Origin: Candidatus Parcubacteria bacterium
GTDB lineage: Bacteria > Patescibacteriota > Patescibacteriia > Patescibacteriales > UBA12075
Assembly (NCBI GenBank): GCA_023140595.1
Contig: JAGLLI010000095.1
Coordinates: 1-5,507 of the forward strand
Length of the DNA stretch: 5,507 bases
Reading direction: 5' to 3'
Under the pieces are notes generated by a model. It did not search any database, was not told the DNA's origin, and saw nothing but the letters and a program-made list of their open reading frames with translations. Each line of letters opens with the position of its first letter. Within the stretch, counting starts at the first letter, position 1. The translations under genes were made by a program, and so were the position numbers. Positions 1 through 4,965 of the stretch are shown here, piece after piece.

Positions 1-644
1 ATTTCCCCTTTACTTAAATTCGGATTACTTTGAATAACCTCATCAGCCTCTTTCAATTTTAAAAATTCTTCCAATTCCTGCGCCGATTCAATGCTAAAAT
101 CTCTTAGGCGCTTAACGATTTTGTAGCCGAAGGCGCTTGAATATGAAAATTTTTTAATAAGATTATCAGCGGTTTTACTATTTCCAATCAAAATAACTTT
201 ATGGATTCCAATGCCTTTTTTAAATAACGATCTTTGAATTAAGCGGATTATAGTTCTACCGATACTTATATAAAAAATCGCCAAAATCAACCCTGCTAAA
301 ACAATAAAGCGTGAATCAAATAATTCACGCTGCATAAATATCAATATTACCACCAGCATAAAACCGGTTGAACACGCCAATACTACTCTATAGATTTCTT
401 TAACTAATTTTCGCGCGTTTTTTATTGAATAAAGTCCTGCAAAAGCAAAAATAATAACCCACAAAATCGCGATTAAAATTAATACCTTAAAGTATTCATT
501 AAAATTCAAGTCAAAAATTATCGGACGATATTCCTGAAAAAAATCAGCATAGCGAATATAGTACGCCGATACGCCTGCCAAAACTATTGCAAAATAATCC
601 AAAGGAACCAATAAAAATGAAAAAAATAATTCACTACGTTTCAT
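1..644 (-). CDS. Membrane sugar transferase, N-terminal part (polyprenyl-phosphate glycosylphosphotransferase-like), cut by left edge
   Basis: The reading frame opens at the ATG at 644 and stays open for 214 codons to the left edge, so the C-terminal part is missing. Seen: the protein begins MKRSELFFSFLLVPLDYF. It has four hydrophobic segments (about residues 7-30, 52-72, 87-104 and 112-131), followed by a Rossmann-like segment with HKVILIGNSKTAD near residues 148-160 and FGYKIVKRL near 172-180. Family knowledge: four N-terminal helices plus a CoA-binding-like domain precede the catalytic domain in transferases that load a sugar-phosphate onto undecaprenyl phosphate at the inner membrane, starting exopolysaccharide or O-glycan synthesis. 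The same N-terminal layout occurs in FlaA1/CapD-type membrane nucleotide-sugar dehydratases, and the catalytic domain that would decide is outside the window. No Shine-Dalgarno precedes the start, which lies only 22 nt after the RNase P RNA 3' end. The gene may therefore be read from the rnpB transcript or be nearly leaderless. Confidence 0.82.
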   Translation of the reverse strand, partial: MKRSELFFSFLLVPLDYFAIVLAGVSAYYIRYADFFQEYRPIIFDLNFNEYFKVLILIAILWVIIFAFAGLYSIKNARKLVKEIYRVVLACSTGFMLVVILIFMQRELFDSRFIVLAGLILAIFYISIGRTIIRLIQRSLFKKGIGIHKVILIGNSKTADNLIKKFSYSSAFGYKIVKRLRDFSIESAQELEEFLKLKEADEVIQSNPNLSKGE

Positions 645-666
645 AGATTAACAAAAAATAATAAAA

Positions 667-1081
667 ATATCAGGATAAGCTATAAGCCGGATTCTGTCCA
701 TCCGCTCAAGCGGAATAGGCAATCATTTATCTAGCCCGATTATTACTAATCGGGTCATGCGAGCCACTTTTCTCGCGTGGAAGCAAAGCTTCTTTACGCG
801 ATTTGCTCTTGCTTCAGACAGGGTTTACCGCGTACACTCTGTCGCCAGAGGACGAAATTTGTAGCCTTTTATCTCGAGAACAAAAAACATCAAATCACTT
901 TTCACCTTTCGCCAGTTTTAACACTGGTTAGTATTGTCTCTGTGGCACTTTCCCTGGAATTTCTTCCGGTGGGCGTTACCCACTGTCGCTTTCATTTTGA
1001 ATAAAATTCAAAAATCAAAGTCCGGACTTTCCTCTGTAAATTTATAAAAAATTCACAGTAATTGCCCGCTTATCCTGATAT
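667..1081 (-). ncRNA. rnpB: RNase P RNA (complete, bacterial type A-like)
   Basis: This is the catalytic RNA that removes 5' leaders from pre-tRNAs. Seen on the minus strand in order: P1 5' arm (1068-1081), P2 (1061-1067 with 717-723), a simple 10-bp P3 (1049-1058 with 1034-1043), GAGGAAAGUCCGGAC (P4 5' strand, near 1020-1033), GUAACGCC, ACAGAGA, P9 (922-926 with 912-916), GGCGAAAGGUGAAA, P14 capped by a GCGA tetraloop (837-850), GGUAAACCC, GAAGCAAGAGCAAAU, P16 (796-800 with 774-778), P18 with an 8-bp stem and GUAA tetraloop (735-754), CUAGAUAAAUGAUUGCC, a P19 hairpin (701-714), ACAGAAUCCGGCUUAU (682-697) and the P1 3' arm (667-680). These match the universally conserved blocks of bacterial RNase P RNA. 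P1 can extend to a perfect 26 bp (655-680 with 1068-1093). L15 lacks an obvious GGU (see findings). The P12 region is long and AT-rich. Exact ends are inferred from P1. Confidence 0.96.
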
Positions 1082-1120
1082 TTTTATTATTTTAAATAAC
1101 TCTGAATACTATAAAATTAA

Positions 1121-1143
1121 AAAGACAATTTTCTATTGTCTTT
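1121..1143 (-). other. Hairpin at the start of the rnpB precursor
   Basis: A perfect 9-bp stem (AAAGACAAT with ATTGTCTTT) closes a 5-nt loop and is followed on the minus strand by TTAATTTTAT. It lies just downstream of the rnpB -10 box, so the precursor would begin with this hairpin about 40 nt before P1. Its form resembles a weak intrinsic terminator. A hairpin at the very start of a transcript is more likely to be a stabilising or processing element, or a back-up stop for readthrough from the operon to the right. Confidence 0.5.
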
Positions 1144-1147
1144 ACAT

Positions 1148-1176
1148 ATAATAGCCTATTAAGACATTAAAGTCAA
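1148..1176 (-). promoter_or_regulatory. Promoter for rnpB
   Basis: On the minus strand, TTGACT (1176-1171) is separated by exactly 17 nt from TATTAT (1153-1148), a strong sigma-70-type promoter. It sits between the terminator of the upstream minus-strand genes and the RNase P RNA, and would start transcription near 1141. No other gene follows before rnpB, so rnpB and possibly the sugar transferase after it are the likely targets. Confidence 0.7.
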
Positions 1177-1194
1177 TAATCATTGAAAAATAAC

Positions 1195-1229
1195 AAAAAC
1201 CGGATATTTACCAATAAAATCCGGTTTTT
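1195..1229 (-). terminator. Intrinsic terminator after the DUF4340 gene
   Basis: A perfect 11-bp stem (AAAAACCGGAT with ATCCGGTTTTT) closes a 13-nt loop and lies 22 nt after the DUF4340 stop codon. On the minus strand the stem ends in TTTTTGTTATTTTTC, a good U-tract. The flanking A and T runs would let it work in both directions, but no plus-strand gene reaches it. Confidence 0.85.
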
Positions 1230-1251
1230 AAAACTCTATAAATTCAAATAA

Positions 1252-2175
1252 TTAACGCAAATCCCCGACATTAACATCCAAAACATCTCTATTTTCCAAA
1301 CTAATCAAATATATATTATCGCTATCCCCTTTTTTGGCATAATACATAGCGTTATCTTCTTCTGAATTCGAACCGCCAATCATAATTGTATTATTGACTC
1401 CCTCGCCACTAGCCTCTACGATAATTAAATTTTCTTCCAAACGAGTGCCTTCAAATTTTTGCTCAGGAATATCACTAGCCCTTAAATTAGCAATAATATT
1501 TAATACACCTTCGACTTTTTCAGCATCCGCGCTAAATTCATAAGGCGCAATTCCTTTCCAATCTTCCCCATCTTTCTCAATTATAATTTCCTTATCAGGA
1601 TATTGAAATCTGATTTTAGTAATTTTTTCAGGATCAGTTTGAAAAATTATTTTATCATACCATTCGCTGTTGGCAAAAATATTATTCAAAGCGACATTAA
1701 CTAAATAAGATTCACTGCTTTCTGGTTCGGCAATATAAGTACTATTATAATCACTGCCAAAACCGCCGACTAAAAATTCTTTCAACATATTTTCACCTTG
1801 GCGCAATTTAACTAAAACACCGCTTTCCTCATCTAAATCAAAATCTTTTTTGTTTTCTTTGTTATTGCTAACCAATTCCATTTCTCCGTTAATTGCGTCT
1901 TTTATTTTTGCGTCTAATTCTGTCGCTAACGCGCTTTCCACAAAAAAATCCTTTGTTCCGCCAACCTTCCATTTGTCTTCTCGCTTTTCCAATGTAATTA
2001 ATTCCCCTTTGTTTACGATATCAATAAAATCAATTTGACTAACATCAATTTTTGCTAAAAAATTCTCAGATTGATTTCTGTTTTCCTGCCAATTTTTCAC
2101 AGGACCGTTATAAAGATAAGCGCCAAAAGCCAAAATTATTAAAATTCCTCCCAGATATAAATTTTTTTTAGACAT
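1252..2175 (-). CDS. DUF4340 domain-containing membrane-anchored protein
   Basis: This is a 307-residue protein of the DUF4340 family, whose members usually sit beside GldF/GldG-type ABC exporter genes and are thought to be extracytoplasmic parts of that system; no biochemical activity is established. Seen: one N-terminal hydrophobic helix (about residues 6-22) with MSKKN in front acts as an uncleaved anchor, and the rest is a soluble, mostly beta-rich, acidic domain facing outward. Two similar halves can be read (about 47-160 and 184-292), each running I.F..., E.I.LEK..(D/E)WK, an acidic helix, a VGG or IGG strand and a closing YL(V/I) strand. The start lies 5 nt after the thioredoxin-like gene's stop, so the two are translated from one message, and the terminator at 1195-1229 follows. 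Only a poor ribosome binding site is visible, which suggests translational coupling. The family call is strong and the role is inferred from neighbours. Confidence 0.88.
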   Translation of the reverse strand: MSKKNLYLGGILIILAFGAYLYNGPVKNWQENRNQSENFLAKIDVSQIDFIDIVNKGELITLEKREDKWKVGGTKDFFVESALATELDAKIKDAINGEMELVSNNKENKKDFDLDEESGVLVKLRQGENMLKEFLVGGFGSDYNSTYIAEPESSESYLVNVALNNIFANSEWYDKIIFQTDPEKITKIRFQYPDKEIIIEKDGEDWKGIAPYEFSADAEKVEGVLNIIANLRASDIPEQKFEGTRLEENLIIVEASGEGVNNTIMIGGSNSEEDNAMYYAKKGDSDNIYLISLENRDVLDVNVGDLR

Positions 2176-2180
2176 ATAGG

Positions 2181-2447
2181 TTATTTTTCAATATTCTCCT
2201 TAATAAGTTTAATTAATTCCTCCTTATTTTGCAATCCGCTTAAGCGCGCAATTTCTTTTTCATCTTTGTCCAAAAAAAGAAATGTCGGGATATCTTTTAC
2301 CCCGTATTTTTCCAAAAGTTCTGGATTTTCATCAGACTCAAAATACTCTGTTTTTAAATCAGGTATTTCGGCTTCAATTTCTCCCCACATCGGCTTCATG
2401 ACTAAGCACTCCTTACACCAAAGGGCGCCAATTTTTAAAATTTTCAT
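2181..2447 (-). CDS. Small thioredoxin-like protein
   Basis: This is an 88-residue protein with the thioredoxin fold hallmarks: WCKEC with cysteines 11 and 14 as the redox pair, cis-proline 54 in the motif DIPTF, then the strand FLFLDKDEKEIARLSG and a C-terminal helix. At 88 residues it is shorter than classical thioredoxin (about 105-110) because it begins directly at the strand before CxxC. It has no signal peptide or membrane helix, so it should act in the cytoplasm as a disulfide reductase or thiol-exchange protein. The KE dipeptide between the cysteines differs from the GP of thioredoxin, and the partner is unknown. It is followed after 5 nt by the DUF4340 gene. No Shine-Dalgarno is evident; a TATAAT lies upstream at 2473-2468. 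It could serve the exporter proteins, but GldG and DUF4340 here have few cysteines, so a functional link is only inferred. Confidence 0.9.
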   Translation of the reverse strand: MKILKIGALWCKECLVMKPMWGEIEAEIPDLKTEYFESDENPELLEKYGVKDIPTFLFLDKDEKEIARLSGLQNKEELIKLIKENIEK

Positions 2448-2467
2448 AGGATTTATGGATTAATTTT

Positions 2468-2473
2468 ATTATA
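2468..2473 (-). promoter_or_regulatory. Possible -10 box for the thioredoxin-like/DUF4340 pair
   Basis: A perfect TATAAT on the minus strand lies 20 nt before the thioredoxin-like start codon. No good -35 is seen at 16-18 nt; TTGTCA at 2491-2486 is only 12 nt away. It would give this pair its own start site, needed because an opposite-strand gene separates it from the rest of the ABC operon. It is arranged back to back with the promoter of the 105-residue gene. Confidence 0.4.
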
Positions 2474-2484
2474 AATAGATTGAC

Positions 2485-2513
2485 TTGACAAATTATTATT
2501 AAAAATATAATAT
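2485..2513 (+). promoter_or_regulatory. Promoter of the 105-residue gene
   Basis: A perfect TTGACA (2485-2490) is followed either by TAATAT at 2508-2513 (17-nt spacer) or by a perfect TATAAT at 2506-2511 (15-nt spacer). Transcription would start near 2519-2521, inside the 18-bp palindrome. This is one of the best promoter matches in the window. Confidence 0.72.
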
Positions 2514-2528
2514 CACAATTTCGTGATA
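2511..2528 (+). promoter_or_regulatory. Palindromic putative operator over the start site
   Basis: The sequence TATCACAATTTCGTGATA is a perfect 6-bp inverted repeat with a 6-nt spacer. It overlaps the -10 region and predicted start point of the gene at 2553. A palindrome in this place is the usual position for a dimeric repressor. The TATCAC half-site matches that of lambda-type CI/Cro operators, but that likeness may be chance. No regulator gene is visible nearby other than possibly the 105-residue protein itself. Confidence 0.45.
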
Positions 2529-2552
2529 ATAATTCTTTAAAAGGATGCCCAG

Positions 2553-2870
2553 ATGAGCAATTCACAAAATACGAGGAGAGTAATTGCGCATATTAAAGCA
2601 ACGGGGGATATTTTGGAGTGTATTTTAAAGTATAAACCGCAGTACTCTGCAAAGCATGGAAATCGTGAAGAAAGAACTCATACAGAAGTTGTTTATACTT
2701 TTTTGGAATCCCTTAGTGGCTTACAATATTATGCTCCATGGATATTGAAAAAAACTGAAATTAGCAAAATTATCAATGCTCTAAATGAAATACGAAATCG
2801 TTTTTTAAACAATCGCGATTTACGAAAAGAAATAGAGAATATAATTGCTAACACAGAACAGCTGGTTTGA
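2553..2870 (+). CDS. Unknown 105-residue basic helical protein
   Basis: I do not recognise this protein family. It has 105 residues, no signal peptide and no membrane segment, so it should be cytoplasmic. Charged residues are common and the C-terminal half (about 65-105: KKTEISKIINALNEIR and onward) reads as amphipathic helices. A basic stretch with two histidines (KHGNREERTHTE) spans residues 34-45. The start is supported by AAGGA at 2541-2545, 7 nt before ATG. An ATG at 2545 opens a three-codon frame (ATG CCC AGA TGA) whose stop overlaps the start codon. The gene has its own promoter, operator-like palindrome and terminator, and lies against the direction of the surrounding ABC genes. Those signals make it a real transcription unit. 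A small DNA- or RNA-binding or toxin/antitoxin-like role is possible, but nothing in the sequence proves it. Confidence 0.75.
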   Translation: MSNSQNTRRVIAHIKATGDILECILKYKPQYSAKHGNREERTHTEVVYTFLESLSGLQYYAPWILKKTEISKIINALNEIRNRFLNNRDLRKEIENIIANTEQLV

Positions 2871-2914
2871 TTATTTAATTTTTTAAAGAATTAACTTAAT
2901 CAACACTAGAAATT

Positions 2915-2948
2915 AGAGTCCGTCTGAAAAATCTGCGGACTCTTTTTT
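2915..2948 (+). terminator. Intrinsic terminator of the 105-residue gene
   Basis: A perfect 8-bp stem (AGAGTCCG with CGGACTCT) closes a 13-nt loop and runs into six T's at 2943-2948. It lies 44 nt after the TGA of the gene at 2553. In the other direction the stem is followed by AATTTCTAG, a poor U-tract, so it mainly serves the plus strand and would only weakly stop readthrough from the GldG-like gene. Confidence 0.88.
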
Positions 2949-2967
2949 ATATCAAAAAAACAAACTG

Positions 2968-4515
2968 CTACAAATCATCCACAAACCTACTTCTTCTCCG
3001 TATATAATATCTTACCATTCCAAAAGCGATAACAATAACTGTAATTCCGAAAACGTTTAGATAGCGCATCGTTGCGCGACCGCTGTCGCTTAGTTCTTTG
3101 ATTGGGCGGCTGGTAACTCCTTTGGAGCGGATGCCGATTAAATCTTCGTCAAAACTTAAAGCGTCAACTAAATTTTGAAAAAGCGTTAAATTATCAGGAG
3201 TATTTCTGATAAAATTATCACTGATAAAATCGCTATCCCCAACAACAATTAAGCGGCCATTAATATCTTTTTGCTCTTCCGGATAATCATCCGCGTAAGC
3301 ATTCGGAGTCATGCCGTTAACAGCAACAGCCAAAGCGTATTCTTGCGTCGCGCCTTTTGGCGTGTTGGCGGAATTCGGAGTAATGTCATAAGAATCTTTT
3401 ATTGACCAAGCGCCTTTTGTTGTAAAAGCTAAATTTTTAATACTTTCCTCGCTGATTTTTGCGGTATCAACACTAACGCTGCTAGCCCAAGGCATTATTA
3501 CATTTTCAAGATTGGAAACCGCGCTATGCTCGGGACTGAAACCCTCATTGGTAATTTGCGGCCAAAAAGCGTAATTGCTTGAAAAAGTAAAAAATCCTTG
3601 TGAAAACGATGCCATTCCGCTTCTTTTGTCCGCAACCAAATTTTTATTTAAAGTTATGCCGTATTTTATCAATAATTCGTCTAAATTGGATTCGTTATTT
3701 GCGGCTTGCAAGCCTTCTTTTATATTTACGCCATCCATTAAAACCAAAAGCGCTCCGCCCCTGACAACAAAAGCGTTAATCGCTTTTAATTGTTCGTCAA
3801 TAAATTTTTCTTTTGGTCCGACAATAATTAAAGTATCAACACTGTCGGGAATGCTTGGCGATTCTTCTGCTAGAGAAACCGGAACAACCGTGTATAATCC
3901 CGCCAATTCTTCGCCTGCGGTTCTGATATTATTTTCAAGGCTTGCGGTTCCTTGAGTTGTTAAAAACCCGATTGTCGCGATTTCATCACTGACAACTTTT
4001 TTAATCGCAGTTGTTAATTGATATTCCAAATCGCTTGTATTTCTTTTAACAGCCGGAATAGATTCGGTGTTAGACCCGAAACTGATTGCAATTCCCATAT
4101 AACCGTTTATTAACTGCCTTTTGTCTTTTTCATAAACCTCAAAAGTCAATTGCGGAATTCCAATCATCATTAATTCTCTTTTTATTGAATCATCGTCTAA
4201 TGGATCAATAAATTCAACCCTGACATTGCCGTTTGAAAACGCCTGATATTCTTCAAGAATATCAGCAACTTCCTGCTTTAAGCTTAAAAATTGGCTTGGC
4301 AAGCTCTCACTAAAATAGGCTTTAATATTAACAATATCATCCAAATTCGCGACGGTGTTTTTGCTTGCCTTGGAAATGGAATAAACTTTTCCCTGAGTCA
4401 AGTCCCAGCGATAAAAAATTTGATAAGAAAAAATATTCACCACAATCAATATGCCAATCAACAACAAAACAGTAATTGAAAGATCTGATTTTTTAATTTT
4501 ATATTTTTCAGTCAT
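2968..4515 (-). CDS. GldG-family ABC transporter auxiliary protein
   Basis: This 515-residue protein belongs to the GldG / ABC-type uncharacterised transport auxiliary family. Such proteins pair with a GldF-type ABC-2 permease; in Bacteroidota gliding motility GldF-GldG work with the ATPase GldA, while elsewhere the substrate is unknown. Seen: an N-terminal membrane helix (about residues 13-33), the family motif RWDLTQGKVYSIS (36-48), a large extracytoplasmic domain of alternating strands and helices with DTLIIVGPKEKF (227-238) and GGALLVLMDG (253-262), the conserved VVGDSDFISDNF (424-435), and a C-terminal helix (about 486-504) followed by the basic stop-transfer YYIRRRSR. Length is normal. 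The start has only a weak GAAG-like ribosome site. The permease gene is upstream on the same strand, but about 450 nt away because of the gene at 4655. A weak promoter of its own is possible (TTGTGA 4614-4609, TTTAAT 4592-4587). Confidence 0.92.
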   Translation of the reverse strand: MTEKYKIKKSDLSITVLLLIGILIVVNIFSYQIFYRWDLTQGKVYSISKASKNTVANLDDIVNIKAYFSESLPSQFLSLKQEVADILEEYQAFSNGNVRVEFIDPLDDDSIKRELMMIGIPQLTFEVYEKDKRQLINGYMGIAISFGSNTESIPAVKRNTSDLEYQLTTAIKKVVSDEIATIGFLTTQGTASLENNIRTAGEELAGLYTVVPVSLAEESPSIPDSVDTLIIVGPKEKFIDEQLKAINAFVVRGGALLVLMDGVNIKEGLQAANNESNLDELLIKYGITLNKNLVADKRSGMASFSQGFFTFSSNYAFWPQITNEGFSPEHSAVSNLENVIMPWASSVSVDTAKISEESIKNLAFTTKGAWSIKDSYDITPNSANTPKGATQEYALAVAVNGMTPNAYADDYPEEQKDINGRLIVVGDSDFISDNFIRNTPDNLTLFQNLVDALSFDEDLIGIRSKGVTSRPIKELSDSGRATMRYLNVFGITVIVIAFGMVRYYIRRRSRFVDDL

Positions 4516-4546
4516 ATACTTCGTAACTTATTTAAATTTAATTTAA

Positions 4547-4577
4547 TATTTTCATAAACTCTATTTTCATAAACTCT
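4547..4577. repeat. 15-bp perfect tandem repeat, two copies
   Basis: TATTTTCATAAACTC occurs at 4547-4561 and again immediately at 4562-4576, with one further matching T. It ends exactly where the -35 box TTGACT of the gene at 4655 begins. It could be a simple slippage duplication or a pair of regulator sites placed in phase about one and a half helix turns apart, lying between the two diverging genes. Confidence 0.8.
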
Positions 4578-4604
4578 TGACTTTTTATTAAAATATGCTA
4601 GGAT
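4577..4604 (+). promoter_or_regulatory. Promoter of the 71-residue gene
   Basis: TTGACT (4577-4582) is followed after 16 nt by TAGGAT (4599-4604), preceded by TGC to give an extended -10. GATAAT at 4602-4607 is an alternative -10 at 19 nt. It would start transcription near 4611, leaving a leader of about 44 nt. Confidence 0.55.
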
Positions 4605-4640
4605 AATTTCACAATAATCCGTTCTTTCTTAACCTAAATC

Positions 4641-4650
4641 AAGGAGGTGA
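4641..4650 (+). promoter_or_regulatory. Near-perfect Shine-Dalgarno of the 71-residue gene
   Basis: AAGGAGGTGA is fully complementary to the 3' end of 16S rRNA and sits at ideal spacing, 7 nt from AGGAGG to the ATG at 4655. It contrasts with the weak or absent ribosome sites of the minus-strand genes in this window and predicts high translation. Confidence 0.9.
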
Positions 4651-4654
4651 ATAA

Positions 4655-4870
4655 ATGAGTAATAGACTTGTAACAATCTCTGGTGACGAAACAAATGGTA
4701 CAATATTGGAAAATAGCGTAATTCAACCTAAAAAAATGATATCATTTCATGATGATGTAAATACGAATTGCATAACTATAACCTTAACTGACATTAAAAA
4801 TGGAACTGCAATGAGCGCGGTCGCAAAAAGGAAAATGATACCTACATGGGTTAATACGCCGGGGAAATAA
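4655..4870 (+). CDS. Unknown 71-residue protein, strongly translated
   Basis: I do not recognise this small protein. It has 71 residues, no signal peptide, no membrane helix, and one cysteine (about residue 39). The middle (NTNCITITLTDIKNGTAM, about 36-53) reads as beta strand with Thr/Ile alternation. The C-terminal end is basic and ends in PTWVNTPGK. The start is fixed by the near-perfect Shine-Dalgarno at 4641-4650. A promoter, a tandem repeat upstream and an intrinsic terminator 16 nt downstream make it a complete single-gene unit, transcribed against the flanking permease and GldG-like genes. The strong translation signal suggests an abundant product. A small beta-rich binding protein or secreted-peptide precursor is possible but unproven. 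It shows no evident homology with the other inserted gene at 2553 beyond both starting MSN. Confidence 0.72.
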   Translation: MSNRLVTISGDETNGTILENSVIQPKKMISFHDDVNTNCITITLTDIKNGTAMSAVAKRKMIPTWVNTPGK

Positions 4871-4885
4871 ATCCAACCTTTTAAC

Positions 4886-4920
4886 AATAGCTCGTCCAAT
4901 CACGGATGGGCTATTTTTTT
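4886..4920 (+). terminator. Intrinsic terminator of the 71-residue gene
   Basis: A 12-bp stem (4886-4897 with 4904-4915, including two G-U pairs) closes a 6-nt loop AATCAC and ends in seven T's (4914-4920). It lies 16 nt after the stop codon. On the minus strand it lacks a following U-tract, so messages from the permease gene could read through it towards the GldG-like gene. Confidence 0.9.
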
Positions 4921-4965
4921 AACTTTCAACTTGATAAATCATTTCCCTAATTCCTAATTCCTTCC

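Noticed and set aside
777..1004. A plus-strand open frame of 75 codons
   Set aside because: It lies wholly over the opposite strand of the RNase P RNA, whose conserved blocks explain the sequence; it has no ribosome site or promoter.
1850..2038. Plus-strand open frame of 62 codons within the DUF4340 gene
   Set aside because: It is the antisense shadow of a well-supported gene, has no ribosome site, and its composition follows the other strand's codons.
2266..2463. Plus-strand open frame of 65 codons over the thioredoxin-like gene
   Set aside because: It is antisense to a protein with clear WCxxC and cis-proline motifs and has no initiation signals.
2545..2556. Three-codon frame ATG CCC AGA TGA overlapping the start of the 105-residue gene
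   Set aside because: It could in principle couple translation, but AAGGA is well placed for the ATG at 2553 and too close to 2545, so chance is the simpler reading.
3575..3955. Plus-strand open frame of 126 codons inside the GldG-like gene
   Set aside because: Although long, it is antisense to conserved GldG sequence and lacks a ribosome site and promoter.
4291..4479. Plus-strand open frame of 62 codons in the GldG-like gene
   Set aside because: It is antisense to the N-terminal helix and DLT motif region of GldG, with no start signals.
4919..4942. Minus-strand seven-codon frame (ATG at 4942) preceded by GGAATTAGGAATTAGGG, a 7-bp tandem repeat resembling a ribosome site, just after the permease stop
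   Set aside because: It is too short to claim as a gene. It may be a remnant of the original junction to the next operon gene, but nothing else supports that.
2448..4965. Transposon or integron origin of the two plus-strand units
   Set aside because: No transposase, integrase, terminal inverted repeats or target-site duplications could be seen at either unit's borders.
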